Assembly (NCBI RefSeq): GCF_903642095.1
Contig: NZ_CAHJWD020000393.1
Coordinates: 1 to 42,487, forward strand
Direction: 5' to 3'
DNA: 42,487 nt
Source: Bathymodiolus brooksi thiotrophic gill symbiont
GTDB lineage: Bacteria; Pseudomonadota; Gammaproteobacteria; PS1; Pseudothioglobaceae
In this document: positions 8,615-16,442 of the stretch, in pieces
How positions within the stretch are numbered: the stretch's first letter is position 1
Layout: each line of letters starts with the position of its first letter
Notes under the pieces: model-generated
What the model was told of the DNA's origin: nothing
What the model saw: the letters and a program-made list of their open reading frames with translations, nothing else
Databases searched by the model: none
Position numbers and translations under genes: made by a program

Positions 8615-9415
8615 ATGCATCCTACGCTTAATATTGCCGTTAAAGCTGCCAGAAAAGCTGGCGACATCATTCTTAGATACCACAATCAGATTGATATTTT
8701 AACGATTGAAAACAAAGCTGCCAATGACTTTGTTTCTGAAGTGGACAAGGCAGCTGAGGATGCTATTATAGACGAGTTGAAATACGCCTTCCCTACTCAT
8801 TCAATCCTAGGGGAGGAAAATGGAGAGATTTTAGGTGATGCAAATTTTCAATGGATTATTGACCCTTTAGACGGCACCACTAACTACCTGCACGGCTTCC
8901 CTCAATATGCGGTATCTATTGCCTTATATGAAAACAATGAAGCCACACATGCTGTGGTATATGACCCTTTTAAAGAGGAAATGTTCACCGCTTCCAAGGG
9001 TGAAGGTGCTTATTTAAATGAGCAAAGAATACGCACAACTAACACTGATGGCTTTAAAGATACACTTATCGGCACAGGCTTTCCATTCAAAGCACCACAA
9101 CACTTAGATGCCTATCTTGATATGTTTAAGGCAATTCATCCAAAAGTGGCAGGTATTCGCCGTGCAGGATCTGCTGCTCTTGATTTGGCTTATTTAGCTG
9201 CGGGTAGGATGGATGGATTTTGGGAAATTGAGCTTAATATTTGGGATATTGCCGCTGGCGTGCTTTTGGTTAAAGAGGCAGGTGGTTTTGTGGGTGATTT
9301 TTCAGGTCGTGATAAATATTTAGAAACGGGCAATGTAGTAGCTGGCAATGAAAAAGTTTTTAAAGAAATTTTAAAAACCATTCACCCGCATTTAACAGCT
9401 GATTTGCAACGCTAA
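8615..9415 (+). CDS. suhB: inositol-1-monophosphatase family protein SuhB
   Basis: 266 residues, the size of E. coli SuhB. Mg2+-dependent phosphatase fold. The metal-binding motifs are present: GEENGE near residue 69, DPLDGTTNYLHGFP near residue 88, and WDIAAGVLLVKEAGG near residue 208. In E. coli SuhB also works with Nus factors in rRNA antitermination; that role is family knowledge and is not visible here. The short membrane protein gene starts 7 bases after the stop. Confidence 0.94.
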   Translation: MHPTLNIAVKAARKAGDIILRYHNQIDILTIENKAANDFVSEVDKAAEDAIIDELKYAFPTHSILGEENGEILGDANFQWIIDPLDGTTNYLHGFPQYAVSIALYENNEATHAVVYDPFKEEMFTASKGEGAYLNEQRIRTTNTDGFKDTLIGTGFPFKAPQHLDAYLDMFKAIHPKVAGIRRAGSAALDLAYLAAGRMDGFWEIELNIWDIAAGVLLVKEAGGFVGDFSGRDKYLETGNVVAGNEKVFKEILKTIHPHLTADLQR

Positions 9416-9422
9416 AAATTTT

Positions 9423-9662
9423 ATGCAAAAGTCTTTCAAAAGCACTATTTTAAAAGTTTCTTTATTTTTTCTCTTCTTGGCTATTATTTCTATGCTGGTT
9501 CAGCAGACTTTGTATCCACAATATATAGATGCACAAGGCGTTCTGCATGAAACCCTGTGGGTGCCAATTGGTGCTTTTTCTTTTATGCTAAGCATATTTA
9601 TCTTTGTTATTTATTCGCTTCTTTCTATTATAAATTTCATCATCAAGCGTCAAACAAGGTAA
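9423..9662 (+). CDS. small two-helix membrane protein, DUF3955-like
   Basis: 79 residues with two predicted membrane helices (about residues 8-26 and 46-72) separated by the loop YPQYIDAQGVLHETLWVPIG. The segment YIDAxGVLHE followed by a second hydrophobic helix resembles small DUF3955-type membrane proteins, an assignment from memory. Function unknown. It follows suhB by 7 bases and is probably cotranscribed. Its last 20 bases overlap the 3' end of convergent yciK. Confidence 0.65.
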   Translation: MQKSFKSTILKVSLFFLFLAIISMLVQQTLYPQYIDAQGVLHETLWVPIGAFSFMLSIFIFVIYSLLSIINFIIKRQTR

Positions 9663-10395
9663 GTTGCTTGCCATTTAAATCAACACTTTCTTTACCCATT
9701 AAATACACAATCGCTGGACTTTTATCTTCAGGCAAAGGATTTTTATCGGCATTTTCAGCAGGGTATGCTGTGCGTCTCATTTCAGTTTTCATTCTCCCTG
9801 GGTCTAGCGAATTCACTCGAATATTGGTCTTTTCTAATTCTTCAGATAGGGTTTTACTCATTCCTTCAATAGCAAATTTACTCACCCCATACGCCCCCCA
9901 ATAAGCACGAGCCTCCCGCCCTACTGAAGACGATAAAAACAATATACGCGCATCAGCAGATTTATTCAAAGCAGGGATTAAAAATTGTGTCAGCATAAAG
10001 GGAGCGTTAACATTAATTTGCATTGTTGAATACCATAATTTAACATCATATTGTTCAATCGGCATTATCGTGCCAATAATCCCAGCGTTATGAATCAGCC
10101 CATCCAGTTGCCTAAAATTCGCAAAAATATCGGCTTGTAGTTGCTCATAATGCTCAGGTGTTGCCCCTTCTAAATCAAATGGATAAAGAATGGGTTCTTG
10201 ATAACCTGCATCTACCACTTCATCATAAGCCACTTCCAATGCACCCAAATCACGCCCAATCATAATTACTGTTGCACCTGCTTTGGCTAAATCCAGTGTC
10301 ATCGCCTTGCCAAAACCACGATTTGCCCCAGTTACTAAAATAACTTTGTCTTTTAATTCTCCAGTGGTAATTTGATAATCTGTTTTAATGTTCAT
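9643..10395 (-). CDS. yciK: short-chain dehydrogenase, YciK-like
   Basis: 250 residues, a classical Rossmann-fold SDR. The cofactor motif is TGANRGFGKAM (TGxxxGxG) near residue 20, followed by NAGI near residue 107, the catalytic Ser in LFLSSSVG, and YGVSK as the YxxxK pair. PFDLEGATPEHYEQL and the C-terminal LDPGRMKTEMRRTAYP match YciK-type proteins rather than FabG. The substrate of YciK is not established. The stop region overlaps the opposite membrane-protein gene by 20 bases. The start overlaps the rmuC stop by 4 bases. Confidence 0.85.
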   Translation of the reverse strand: MNIKTDYQITTGELKDKVILVTGANRGFGKAMTLDLAKAGATVIMIGRDLGALEVAYDEVVDAGYQEPILYPFDLEGATPEHYEQLQADIFANFRQLDGLIHNAGIIGTIMPIEQYDVKLWYSTMQINVNAPFMLTQFLIPALNKSADARILFLSSSVGREARAYWGAYGVSKFAIEGMSKTLSEELEKTNIRVNSLDPGRMKTEMRRTAYPAENADKNPLPEDKSPAIVYLMGKESVDLNGKQLTLFDA

Positions 10396-11705
10396 GATTC
10401 GTCCATAGGTAAAGTGGATTGCTTATTGTCTAATAACTCAACTTTTTTAAGCTTTCTTTCTAATACATTGCTTCGTGTTGTTCTGAGTTTTTCCAAAGTG
10501 CCTGAAGCGGTGTTAAGTTGTTTTTGCACTTGTTCAAAGACACCAGAAAATGTAGAAAACTCGGTTTTTACTTCGGTTAAAACATCCCATACTTCGGCAC
10601 TTCTTTTTTGTATTGCCAAAGTTTTAAAACCCATTTGCAAACTGTTTAAAAAAGCTGATAGCGTAGTGGGTCCAGTAACGGTAATCTTATATTGCCTTTG
10701 TAATTTTTCAAACAAACTCACATGTCTTAATACTTCGGCATACAGACCTTCATCAGGTAAATACATCACCGCAAAATCAGTAGTATGGGGCGGGTCAATG
10801 TATTTACTGGCAATCTCTTTGGCAAATAATTCAATAGATTTTAATACTTTTTTCTGAAATTCTTCTATTTTTATTTTATCGCCCAATTCATAAGCATTAA
10901 TCAACCTTTCGTAATCTTCTCTTGGGTATTTAGCATCTATAGGTATCCACACTTCACCTTCACTCTTACCTGGCAATTTAACCGCAAATTCAACATTAGC
11001 CTGAGAGCCTTTTTTGGTTGCAACATTACAAGCATACTGTTCTGGAGAGAGCATTTGCTCCAAAATAGCACCCAATTGATACTCTCCTAAAGTGCCTCTA
11101 GTTTTAACATTTGACAATACTTTTTTCAAATCACCCACATCGTTGGCAACACTTTTCATCTCCCCTAAACCTATATGCACTTGCTCCAATCGCTCACTAA
11201 CTTGCTTAAAGGATTCACCTAAACGCCGCTCTAAAGTGCTTTGTAATTTTTCGTCAACAGTTTGACGCATTTGCTCTAATTTTTTGCTACTTTCTTCTCT
11301 AATATTGGTCAATTGCGTGCCAACTGTTTTTTCAATATGTTTAATATTGTCCGTCGCCTGTTGATTAAATTGTGCTTGCTGTTGATTGAAATCACTAAAC
11401 TTTTCTTTGATAATGGTGCTAGATTCTTGGTTAAGTTGCTTTTGTTTTTCCTGTTGTTGATTAAATTTTTTATCAACTGTTTCTGTTAATGATTTTTCTA
11501 ATACTTGAATTGAGTCATTCAATTCTTTTCTATTCTCCTTGGCAATTGTATTAATTTCTTCTCGATTGGTTTTTAATTCATTTTTAAACGCTTCTTCTAG
11601 GATTTTAATGGGTGTATCAATGTCAGCCATTACCTCTTTTTTACGCAATAAAAACACCATTAAAATCACCACAATAACCAACAATACCGATATTACAATA
11701 TCCAT
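10392..11705 (-). CDS. rmuC: DNA recombination protein RmuC
   Basis: 437 residues. An N-terminal membrane anchor (DIVISVLLVIVVILMVFLL) is followed by a long glutamine- and lysine-rich coiled coil (about residues 30-190) and the RmuC domain. Recognisable blocks of that domain are LSNVKTRGTLGEYQLGAIL, WIPIDAKYPREDYERL and FAVMYLPDEGLYAEV. RmuC has a nuclease-like core and limits recombination of inverted repeats in E. coli; its biochemical activity is not settled. It overlaps gph by 13 bases and yciK by 4, forming a tight three-gene operon. Confidence 0.94.
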   Translation of the reverse strand: MDIVISVLLVIVVILMVFLLRKKEVMADIDTPIKILEEAFKNELKTNREEINTIAKENRKELNDSIQVLEKSLTETVDKKFNQQQEKQKQLNQESSTIIKEKFSDFNQQQAQFNQQATDNIKHIEKTVGTQLTNIREESSKKLEQMRQTVDEKLQSTLERRLGESFKQVSERLEQVHIGLGEMKSVANDVGDLKKVLSNVKTRGTLGEYQLGAILEQMLSPEQYACNVATKKGSQANVEFAVKLPGKSEGEVWIPIDAKYPREDYERLINAYELGDKIKIEEFQKKVLKSIELFAKEIASKYIDPPHTTDFAVMYLPDEGLYAEVLRHVSLFEKLQRQYKITVTGPTTLSAFLNSLQMGFKTLAIQKRSAEVWDVLTEVKTEFSTFSGVFEQVQKQLNTASGTLEKLRTTRSNVLERKLKKVELLDNKQSTLPMDES

Positions 11706-12331
11706 TTTTCTAACTCCTTAACCGTGTTAACCAAAAAATCATAACCCCAATCCTGCTCAACTTTACCATAACCATAAGCCACTGCCACGGTTTTAATGCC
11801 TGCATTTTTGCCTGCAATCATATCGTTTTTATCATCACCAATAAATAAACATGACTTTGGTTTAACCGCCAATTGTGCACAAGCATAAAGCAGTGGCGCA
11901 GGATGTGGTTTATTGTATTTTAAGGTGTTACCGCACACCACAACATCTGGCTTAATGTCTAATTTATTTAGCAATAGTTGGGTTAAATTCTCAGGTTTGT
12001 TAGTCACAATACCCCAAAACAATCCTCGCTTTTTAATCAGCATTATCAAGGCATCAATATCAGGAAAAGTTACCGAGTGTTTGTCAATATTATCAGTATA
12101 AATTTCTAACAATCTTTGATGTCTCTTGCTGAATTCAGGGTGTGCTTCATCGCAATCAAACCCCATACTTACCAAGGCTTTGCCGCCAAAGGACACCAAG
12201 GGTTTAATGTCGTTATACAACTTTTTCTCTAAGCCATTTTCTGACAACAGTATATTCAGTGCATACGCCAAATCTGGTGCTGTATCAATCAAAGTGCCAT
12301 CTAAATCAAATAAAATAGTGTTGATATCCAT
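11693..12331 (-). CDS. gph: phosphoglycolate phosphatase (HAD family)
   Basis: 212 residues of the HAD superfamily. Motif I is DLDGTLIDTAPDL, motif II is VTNKPENL, the motif III lysine lies in KYNKPHPAPLL, and motif IV is GDDKNDMIAGKNAG. The N-terminal DTAPDLAYALN and PHPAPLLYA are typical of Gph, which removes phosphate from 2-phosphoglycolate made by DNA repair or by RuBisCO oxygenation. A closely related role in N-acetylmuramate-6-phosphate recycling (MupP) cannot be excluded on motifs alone. First gene of the gph-rmuC-yciK operon. Confidence 0.85.
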   Translation of the reverse strand: MDINTILFDLDGTLIDTAPDLAYALNILLSENGLEKKLYNDIKPLVSFGGKALVSMGFDCDEAHPEFSKRHQRLLEIYTDNIDKHSVTFPDIDALIMLIKKRGLFWGIVTNKPENLTQLLLNKLDIKPDVVVCGNTLKYNKPHPAPLLYACAQLAVKPKSCLFIGDDKNDMIAGKNAGIKTVAVAYGYGKVEQDWGYDFLVNTVKELEKWIL

Positions 12332-12448
12332 ATAATTATTTTTTACTTATTTGTTTGTTTTGCAATCATTAGCAACCTTATTTAGAATTTTAAACCCATG
12401 CCGTTGTGCAAGTATTCTAGGCATTTTACCTGTCGCTTTTACACTATA

Positions 12449-12549
12449 GAAACCTTTGCATAAATATGAATAATTATCATAAATCTGCTTTTCGTTGACT
12501 TGGCAAAAAATTGAATTTTTCCAATCATTCATATTTATGCAAAGGTCTC
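12449..12549. mobile_element. 101-bp MITE with IS5-type terminal inverted repeats
   Basis: The left end GAAACCTTTGCATAAATATGAATAAT and the right end, read inward on the other strand, GAGACCTTTGCATAAATATGAATGAT match at 24 of 26 positions. About 50 bases lie between the ends and encode nothing. The outer 15 bases match the inverted repeats of the IS at 23172-24311, so the element can be a non-autonomous relative. The flanks are TA-rich (CTATA on the left, ATATA on the right), so I cannot define the target duplication beyond perhaps ATA. It sits between gph and plsC. Confidence 0.8.
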
Positions 12550-12622
12550 ATATAAAATAAAATTACTGGATTGCTTTTCCAGCATCTGAAAATTAAAAAA
12601 ATACTTAATAAAAAAATAAAAT

Positions 12623-13348
12623 ATGCTACTAATTCGTTCACTTATCTTTTTCCTTGGAATGTGTATTTTTTCCTTTATTGTGTTTTTATTTGCCATGCTA
12701 ACCGCTTTATTCCCTTCCAACATTCGCTATAAAATAATATCACAATGGGCTATTTTTAATATCTGGTGGTTACGCATTACTTGCAACATTACAACCAAAG
12801 TAATTGGCAAAGAAAACATCCCGATATCGGCTTGTGTTATTATTTCCAACCATCAATCAACCTGGGAATCATTTGCTTTTCAAACAATATTTACACAACA
12901 ATCTTGGGTGTTGAAACGAGAATTGTTGTGGATACCTGTTTTTGGCTGGGGTTTGGCGCTACTCAAGCCAATTATTATCAACCGTGGTGATAAACTTAAA
13001 GCACTTAAAAAAGTTATTAAACAAGGCGTTGCCCGTATTCAAGAAAATATTTTTGTGGTAATATTTCCCGAAGGAACACGCCAACCCTATGGGCAACTTG
13101 GCAACTATCAAAGAGGAGGGATTGCCATTGCTCAAAAGGCAGGTTGTGATATTTGCCCTATTTATCACGATGCAGGTAAATTATGGCCTAAAGGCAGTTT
13201 TATCAAATATCCCGGCACAATTACTGTGGTGATTGGCAAACCTATTAGCATTACAGGGAAATCAGCCACAATACTCACTCAGGAAGTGAAAGAATGGACT
13301 GAAAAAAAATCAAGTGAGACCTACTCAGAGAGACCTTTGCATAATTAA
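12623..13348 (+). CDS. plsC: 1-acyl-sn-glycerol-3-phosphate acyltransferase
   Basis: 241 residues. The N-terminal hydrophobic helix (about residues 2-30) anchors it to the inner membrane. Acyltransferase motifs are NHQSTWES near residue 76 (HX4E form rather than the common HX4D), INRGD with downstream basic residues, and VIFPEGTRQP near residue 150. The enzyme adds the second acyl chain to lysophosphatidic acid to give phosphatidic acid. The gene lies between a MITE upstream and a solo copy of the same inverted repeat at its 3' end. The final residues RPLHN are encoded by that repeat, so the C-terminus has probably been altered by an insertion. The end overlaps convergent rnt by 4 bases. Confidence 0.9.
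   Translation: MLLIRSLIFFLGMCIFSFIVFLFAMLTALFPSNIRYKIISQWAIFNIWWLRITCNITTKVIGKENIPISACVIISNHQSTWESFAFQTIFTQQSWVLKRELLWIPVFGWGLALLKPIIINRGDKLKALKKVIKQGVARIQENIFVVIFPEGTRQPYGQLGNYQRGGIAIAQKAGCDICPIYHDAGKLWPKGSFIKYPGTITVVIGKPISITGKSATILTQEVKEWTEKKSSETYSERPLHN
13330..13344. repeat. solo IS/MITE terminal inverted repeat in the plsC 3' end
   Basis: GAGACCTTTGCATAA matches the 15-bp end of the IS at 23172 exactly. No second end lies to the right, where rnt begins at once with its stop codon at 13345-13347. It is therefore a remnant or a solo end. Confidence 0.7.
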
Positions 13349-13935
13349 TTATATTGTTGGGTGTTGAAAATTTGACAAAAAAGTTCGGCAGTTTTTTGTG
13401 TGTCATAAAGTGCAGAATGAGCGTTGGCATCGTTCCACTCAATATTGGCCACACGCATCGCCTTAGCCAAAACGGTTTCGCCATAATATAACGCTGAAAG
13501 GCTAACCGTGTCAATGGTTGAAAATTGATGAAAAGGGCTTTTAAGTTTACTCCTCTCGGTGGCAGCACGCAAAAAACCCAAATCAAAAAAAGCATTATGC
13601 CCAACTAAAATGGCACGAGTGCATTCTTCATTTTTGATTTCCATATGAACAGTTTGAAAAATATCACTAAGCGCCTGTTTTTCAGTAACCGCCATACGCA
13701 ATGGATTATACACATCAATGCCATTAAATTTGAGTGCTGACGGTTCAAGATTGGCACCTTTGAAGGGTTCTATATGAAAATGTTGTGGGTCTTTTGGATA
13801 AAATACACCGTCATTATTAATGCCAATTATAATGGCACAAACCTCAAGCATAGCATCGGTTTTTTCATTAAAACCACCAGTTTCTATATCAATTACAACG
13901 GGTAAATACCCCCGAATGCGTTGTTTAATTTTCAT
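13345..13935 (-). CDS. rnt: ribonuclease T
   Basis: 196 residues. DEDDh-family 3'-5' exoribonuclease that trims the 3' ends of tRNAs and other stable RNAs. Exo I is VVIDIETGGFNEKTDAMLEV (Asp and Glu as metal ligands), Exo II lies around GHNAFFDLGFL, and Exo III is AHSALYDTQKTAELF with the conserved His and Asp. RNase T-like features such as the PFKGANLEPSALKFNGI segment separate it from DnaQ. It overlaps the GNAT gene by one base (ATGA-type junction at 13935) and plsC by 4 bases at the other end. Confidence 0.93.
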   Translation of the reverse strand: MKIKQRIRGYLPVVIDIETGGFNEKTDAMLEVCAIIIGINNDGVFYPKDPQHFHIEPFKGANLEPSALKFNGIDVYNPLRMAVTEKQALSDIFQTVHMEIKNEECTRAILVGHNAFFDLGFLRAATERSKLKSPFHQFSTIDTVSLSALYYGETVLAKAMRVANIEWNDANAHSALYDTQKTAELFCQIFNTQQYN

Positions 13936-14360
13936 TACAATATGTCCTTAAAAAAGATAGATGAATTACGCTGATGGTCAAACAAATCTTGGCGTTTTTT
14001 TGGTAATTCACTAATTTCCATTTTTACAAAACCCTGTTTTAAAAACCATTCAGCATTATGCTTGGATAATGCGAATACTTTGGAAAAATTATCAGCAAAT
14101 GCTTTTTGCATAACTTTGTTTAATAATTCAACTGAAATTCCTTGGTTTTGCACTTTTTCTGACACTGCTAAAGCATAAATTTCACCCATACCATCTTCTT
14201 GGCAGTCTTTTAACCCTACGCAAGCAACCAATCTACCAGACTGCTCAATCCATACAAAATCTGTAATATTATTACTAATTTGCGCATAAGTTCTGGGCAA
14301 AATTTTACCCTCCTTGACAAAAGGCATAATTAAGTTCAATATTTGCTGTGCTATATCCAA
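13935..14360 (-). CDS. stand-alone GNAT acetyltransferase, ArgA C-terminal-domain type
   Basis: 141 residues, a single GNAT domain. Acetyl-CoA-binding motif A lies around IYALAVSEKVQNQGISVELL. Downstream, WFLKQGFVKMEISELPKKRQDLF and HQRNSS closely match the C-terminal domain of E. coli N-acetylglutamate synthase ArgA (WFxxRGFxxxxxxxLPxxxxxLYxxQRxSK). The amino-acid-kinase domain of classical ArgA is absent. Short one-domain N-acetylglutamate synthases are known in other bacteria, so it may start arginine synthesis; substrate is inferred. It shares an operon with rnt. Confidence 0.75.
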   Translation of the reverse strand: MDIAQQILNLIMPFVKEGKILPRTYAQISNNITDFVWIEQSGRLVACVGLKDCQEDGMGEIYALAVSEKVQNQGISVELLNKVMQKAFADNFSKVFALSKHNAEWFLKQGFVKMEISELPKKRQDLFDHQRNSSIFFKDIL

Positions 14361-14428
14361 TTTGGTTTAAAAAGGCATTGAGAAAGGTTTTATTTTAGTC
14401 TAAAATTCGGTGTTTTATATCAATACAA

Positions 14429-16102
14429 ATGATTATGTCTTCGAATTCAAGAAAATATTCTTCTCAAGTGGTTGACGGCTACGAGCGAGCACCAAGTCGC
14501 GCCATGTTATATCCCGTTGGTTTTAAAAAAGAGGATTTTAACAAACCTCAAGTGGGCATAGCAAGCACTTGGTCAATGGTAACACCGTGCAATATGCACA
14601 TTAATAAACTGGCTGATGAAGCGGAAAAAGGGGTTAATACTGCGGGTGGCAAAGGTGTTATTTTCAATACCATTACCATTTCAGATGGCATTTCTATGGG
14701 CTCTGAGGGGATGAAATACTCTTTGGTTTCTCGTGAGGTAATTGCCGATTCAATTGAAACTGTTGTCGGTTGCCAAGGGTTTGATGGCGTGGTTGCTATT
14801 GGGGGTTGTGATAAGAATATGCCCGGTTGTATTATTGGTTTAGCCCGTCTTAATCGCCCAGGTATTTTCGTTTACGGTGGCACGATTCAACCAGGTGAAA
14901 ATCATACCGATGTGGTTAGTGTGTTTGAAGCAGTAGGTCAATATGCCAATAATACGATTGATGCGATTGAATTAGAAAATATTGAAAAAACTGCCATTCC
15001 CGGTGCAGGATCTTGTGGCGGTATGTATACGGCAAATACAATGGCAAGTGCAATTGAAGCATTAGGTATGAGTTTGCCAAATTCCTCTGCCCAAGATGCT
15101 ATTTCAGCAGATAAAAATAACGATTGTATTCGTGCAGGCGAAGCGGTGCTTAATTTACTAGAAAAAGACATTAAGCCAAATGATATTATGACAATGAAAG
15201 CGTTTGAGAATGCAATTACTGTGATTATTGCTCTGGGTGGTTCTACCAATGCAGTTCTGCACTTAATCGCTATGGCAAATGCTGCTGGTGTTAATTTAAC
15301 CATTGACGACTTTACTCGCATTGGTAAAAATGTACCTGTTGTTGCCGACCTTAAACCATCAGGAAAATATATGATGAGTGAGTTGGTTGAAATTGGTGGC
15401 ACGCTACCCTTAATGAAGATGTTATTAGAAGCAGGATTGTTACACGGTGATTGTATGACAGTTACAGGTCAAACTATGGCGCAAAACTTAGAAAATGTTA
15501 AGCCGTATGTTGATTCTCAAGAAATCATCAGAGCATTGGACAACCCTATTAAAAAAGATTCACACCTTAGGATTTTGCGTGGCAATCTTGCTGTTGATGG
15601 TGCGGTGGCAAAAATCACTGGTAAAGAAGGTCTGAGCTTTAAAGGCACGGCAAAATGTTTTGGTCGTGAAGAAGAAGCGTTAGCAGCAGTTTTAAATGAC
15701 CATATTCAAGCGGGCGATGTGATTGTCATCCGCTACGAAGGTCCTGCTGGTGGCCCTGGTATGCGTGAAATGCTTGCCCCCACTTCTGCCGTCATGGGTA
15801 AAGGTTTGGGTGGTAAAGTTGCCCTTATTACCGATGGTCGCTTCTCTGGTGGTACGCACGGTTTTGTGGTTGGTCATATTACTCCAGAAGCCTTTAAAGG
15901 AGGGGTGTTAGCCGTGGTTGAAGATGGCGATGAAATTTTGATTGATGCTGAAAATAATGTCTTAAAACTCTTGGTTGAGCAATCTGTTATTGATAAACGC
16001 TTATCTGGCTGGACACAGCCTAAACCAAACTACACCAAAGGCGTGTTAGCCAAATTTGCAAAACTGGCTAAATCTGCTTCTGAGGGTGCAGTAACTGATT
16101 GA
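14429..16102 (+). CDS. ilvD: dihydroxy-acid dehydratase
   Basis: 557 residues. It dehydrates 2,3-dihydroxy-isovalerate and the methylvalerate homologue in valine and isoleucine synthesis. Iron-sulfur cluster cysteines are visible in [21 protein letters not shown] and [17 protein letters not shown]-terminal IlvD/Edd signatures are [17 protein letters not shown] and [17 protein letters not shown]. This matches the shorter 555-560 residue branch rather than the 616-residue E. coli type. The start could be 14429 or the second ATG at 14435. It stands alone, away from other ilv genes. Confidence 0.96.
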   Translation: MIMSSNSRKYSSQVVDGYERAPSRAMLYPVGFKKEDFNKPQVGIASTWSMVTPCNMHINKLADEAEKGVNTAGGKGVIFNTITISDGISMGSEGMKYSLVSREVIADSIETVVGCQGFDGVVAIGGCDKNMPGCIIGLARLNRPGIFVYGGTIQPGENHTDVVSVFEAVGQYANNTIDAIELENIEKTAIPGAGSCGGMYTANTMASAIEALGMSLPNSSAQDAISADKNNDCIRAGEAVLNLLEKDIKPNDIMTMKAFENAITVIIALGGSTNAVLHLIAMANAAGVNLTIDDFTRIGKNVPVVADLKPSGKYMMSELVEIGGTLPLMKMLLEAGLLHGDCMTVTGQTMAQNLENVKPYVDSQEIIRALDNPIKKDSHLRILRGNLAVDGAVAKITGKEGLSFKGTAKCFGREEEALAAVLNDHIQAGDVIVIRYEGPAGGPGMREMLAPTSAVMGKGLGGKVALITDGRFSGGTHGFVVGHITPEAFKGGVLAVVEDGDEILIDAENNVLKLLVEQSVIDKRLSGWTQPKPNYTKGVLAKFAKLAKSASEGAVTD

Positions 16103-16442
16103 TATTCAAATTTAGTCTGCTTCTAATCAATTTTATCGCCTTTTTTATATTTTAGATTATTCCAGTGAAAAAACTATTGCTACTGGTGTATGCTACCGAT
16201 ATTAAGCGTGGTATTAGTTGCGTAACTAATAACACTTGAACTGAAAAAGAACACCAGATTGTTTGGTTTATTTTTTTTGCAAAAAGCATTGGCACAAACA
16301 ACAAAATAAACCCTAATAAAAAAAGGCTTAATAACACTTAAGCCAAAAAGATATTAGAAAACTTATGTCAACTTCTAAAAAATACCTGTGATTCCAGTGG
16401 CATTTTTTAGGTTTTTTTAATTTTATGGTTCTATTTTTAGGC
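16103..16442. other. intergenic region between ilvD and rnr
   Basis: 340 bases between convergent genes. It contains a perfect 20-base hairpin at 16212-16231 (TATTAGTT, loop GCGT, AACTAATA) without a T-run and the minus-strand rnr terminator listed separately. A minus-strand 61-codon GTG frame (16337-16152) is hydrophobic but begins inside that terminator; I judge it non-coding. Confidence 0.55.
16318..16344 (-). terminator. rho-independent terminator downstream of rnr
   Basis: On the minus strand, GGCTTAA, loop GTGTTA, TTAAGCC is followed directly by TTTTTTT. The 7-bp perfect stem lies about 100 bases past the rnr stop and fits as the end of the hflK-hflC-hisZ-purA-rnr transcript. Confidence 0.75.

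Noticed and set aside
12347..12532. Minus-strand 61-codon ORF after gph
   Set aside because: Its first half lies inside the MITE and the rest matches nothing I know; most likely chance.
12623..13348. plsC as cargo of a composite transposon
   Set aside because: The ends on its two sides belong to different elements (a complete MITE and a solo end), and no transposase is linked, so a composite transposon is not supported.
16152..16337. Minus-strand hydrophobic 61-codon ORF between ilvD and rnr
   Set aside because: It starts with GTG inside the rnr terminator hairpin and has no ribosome-binding site.
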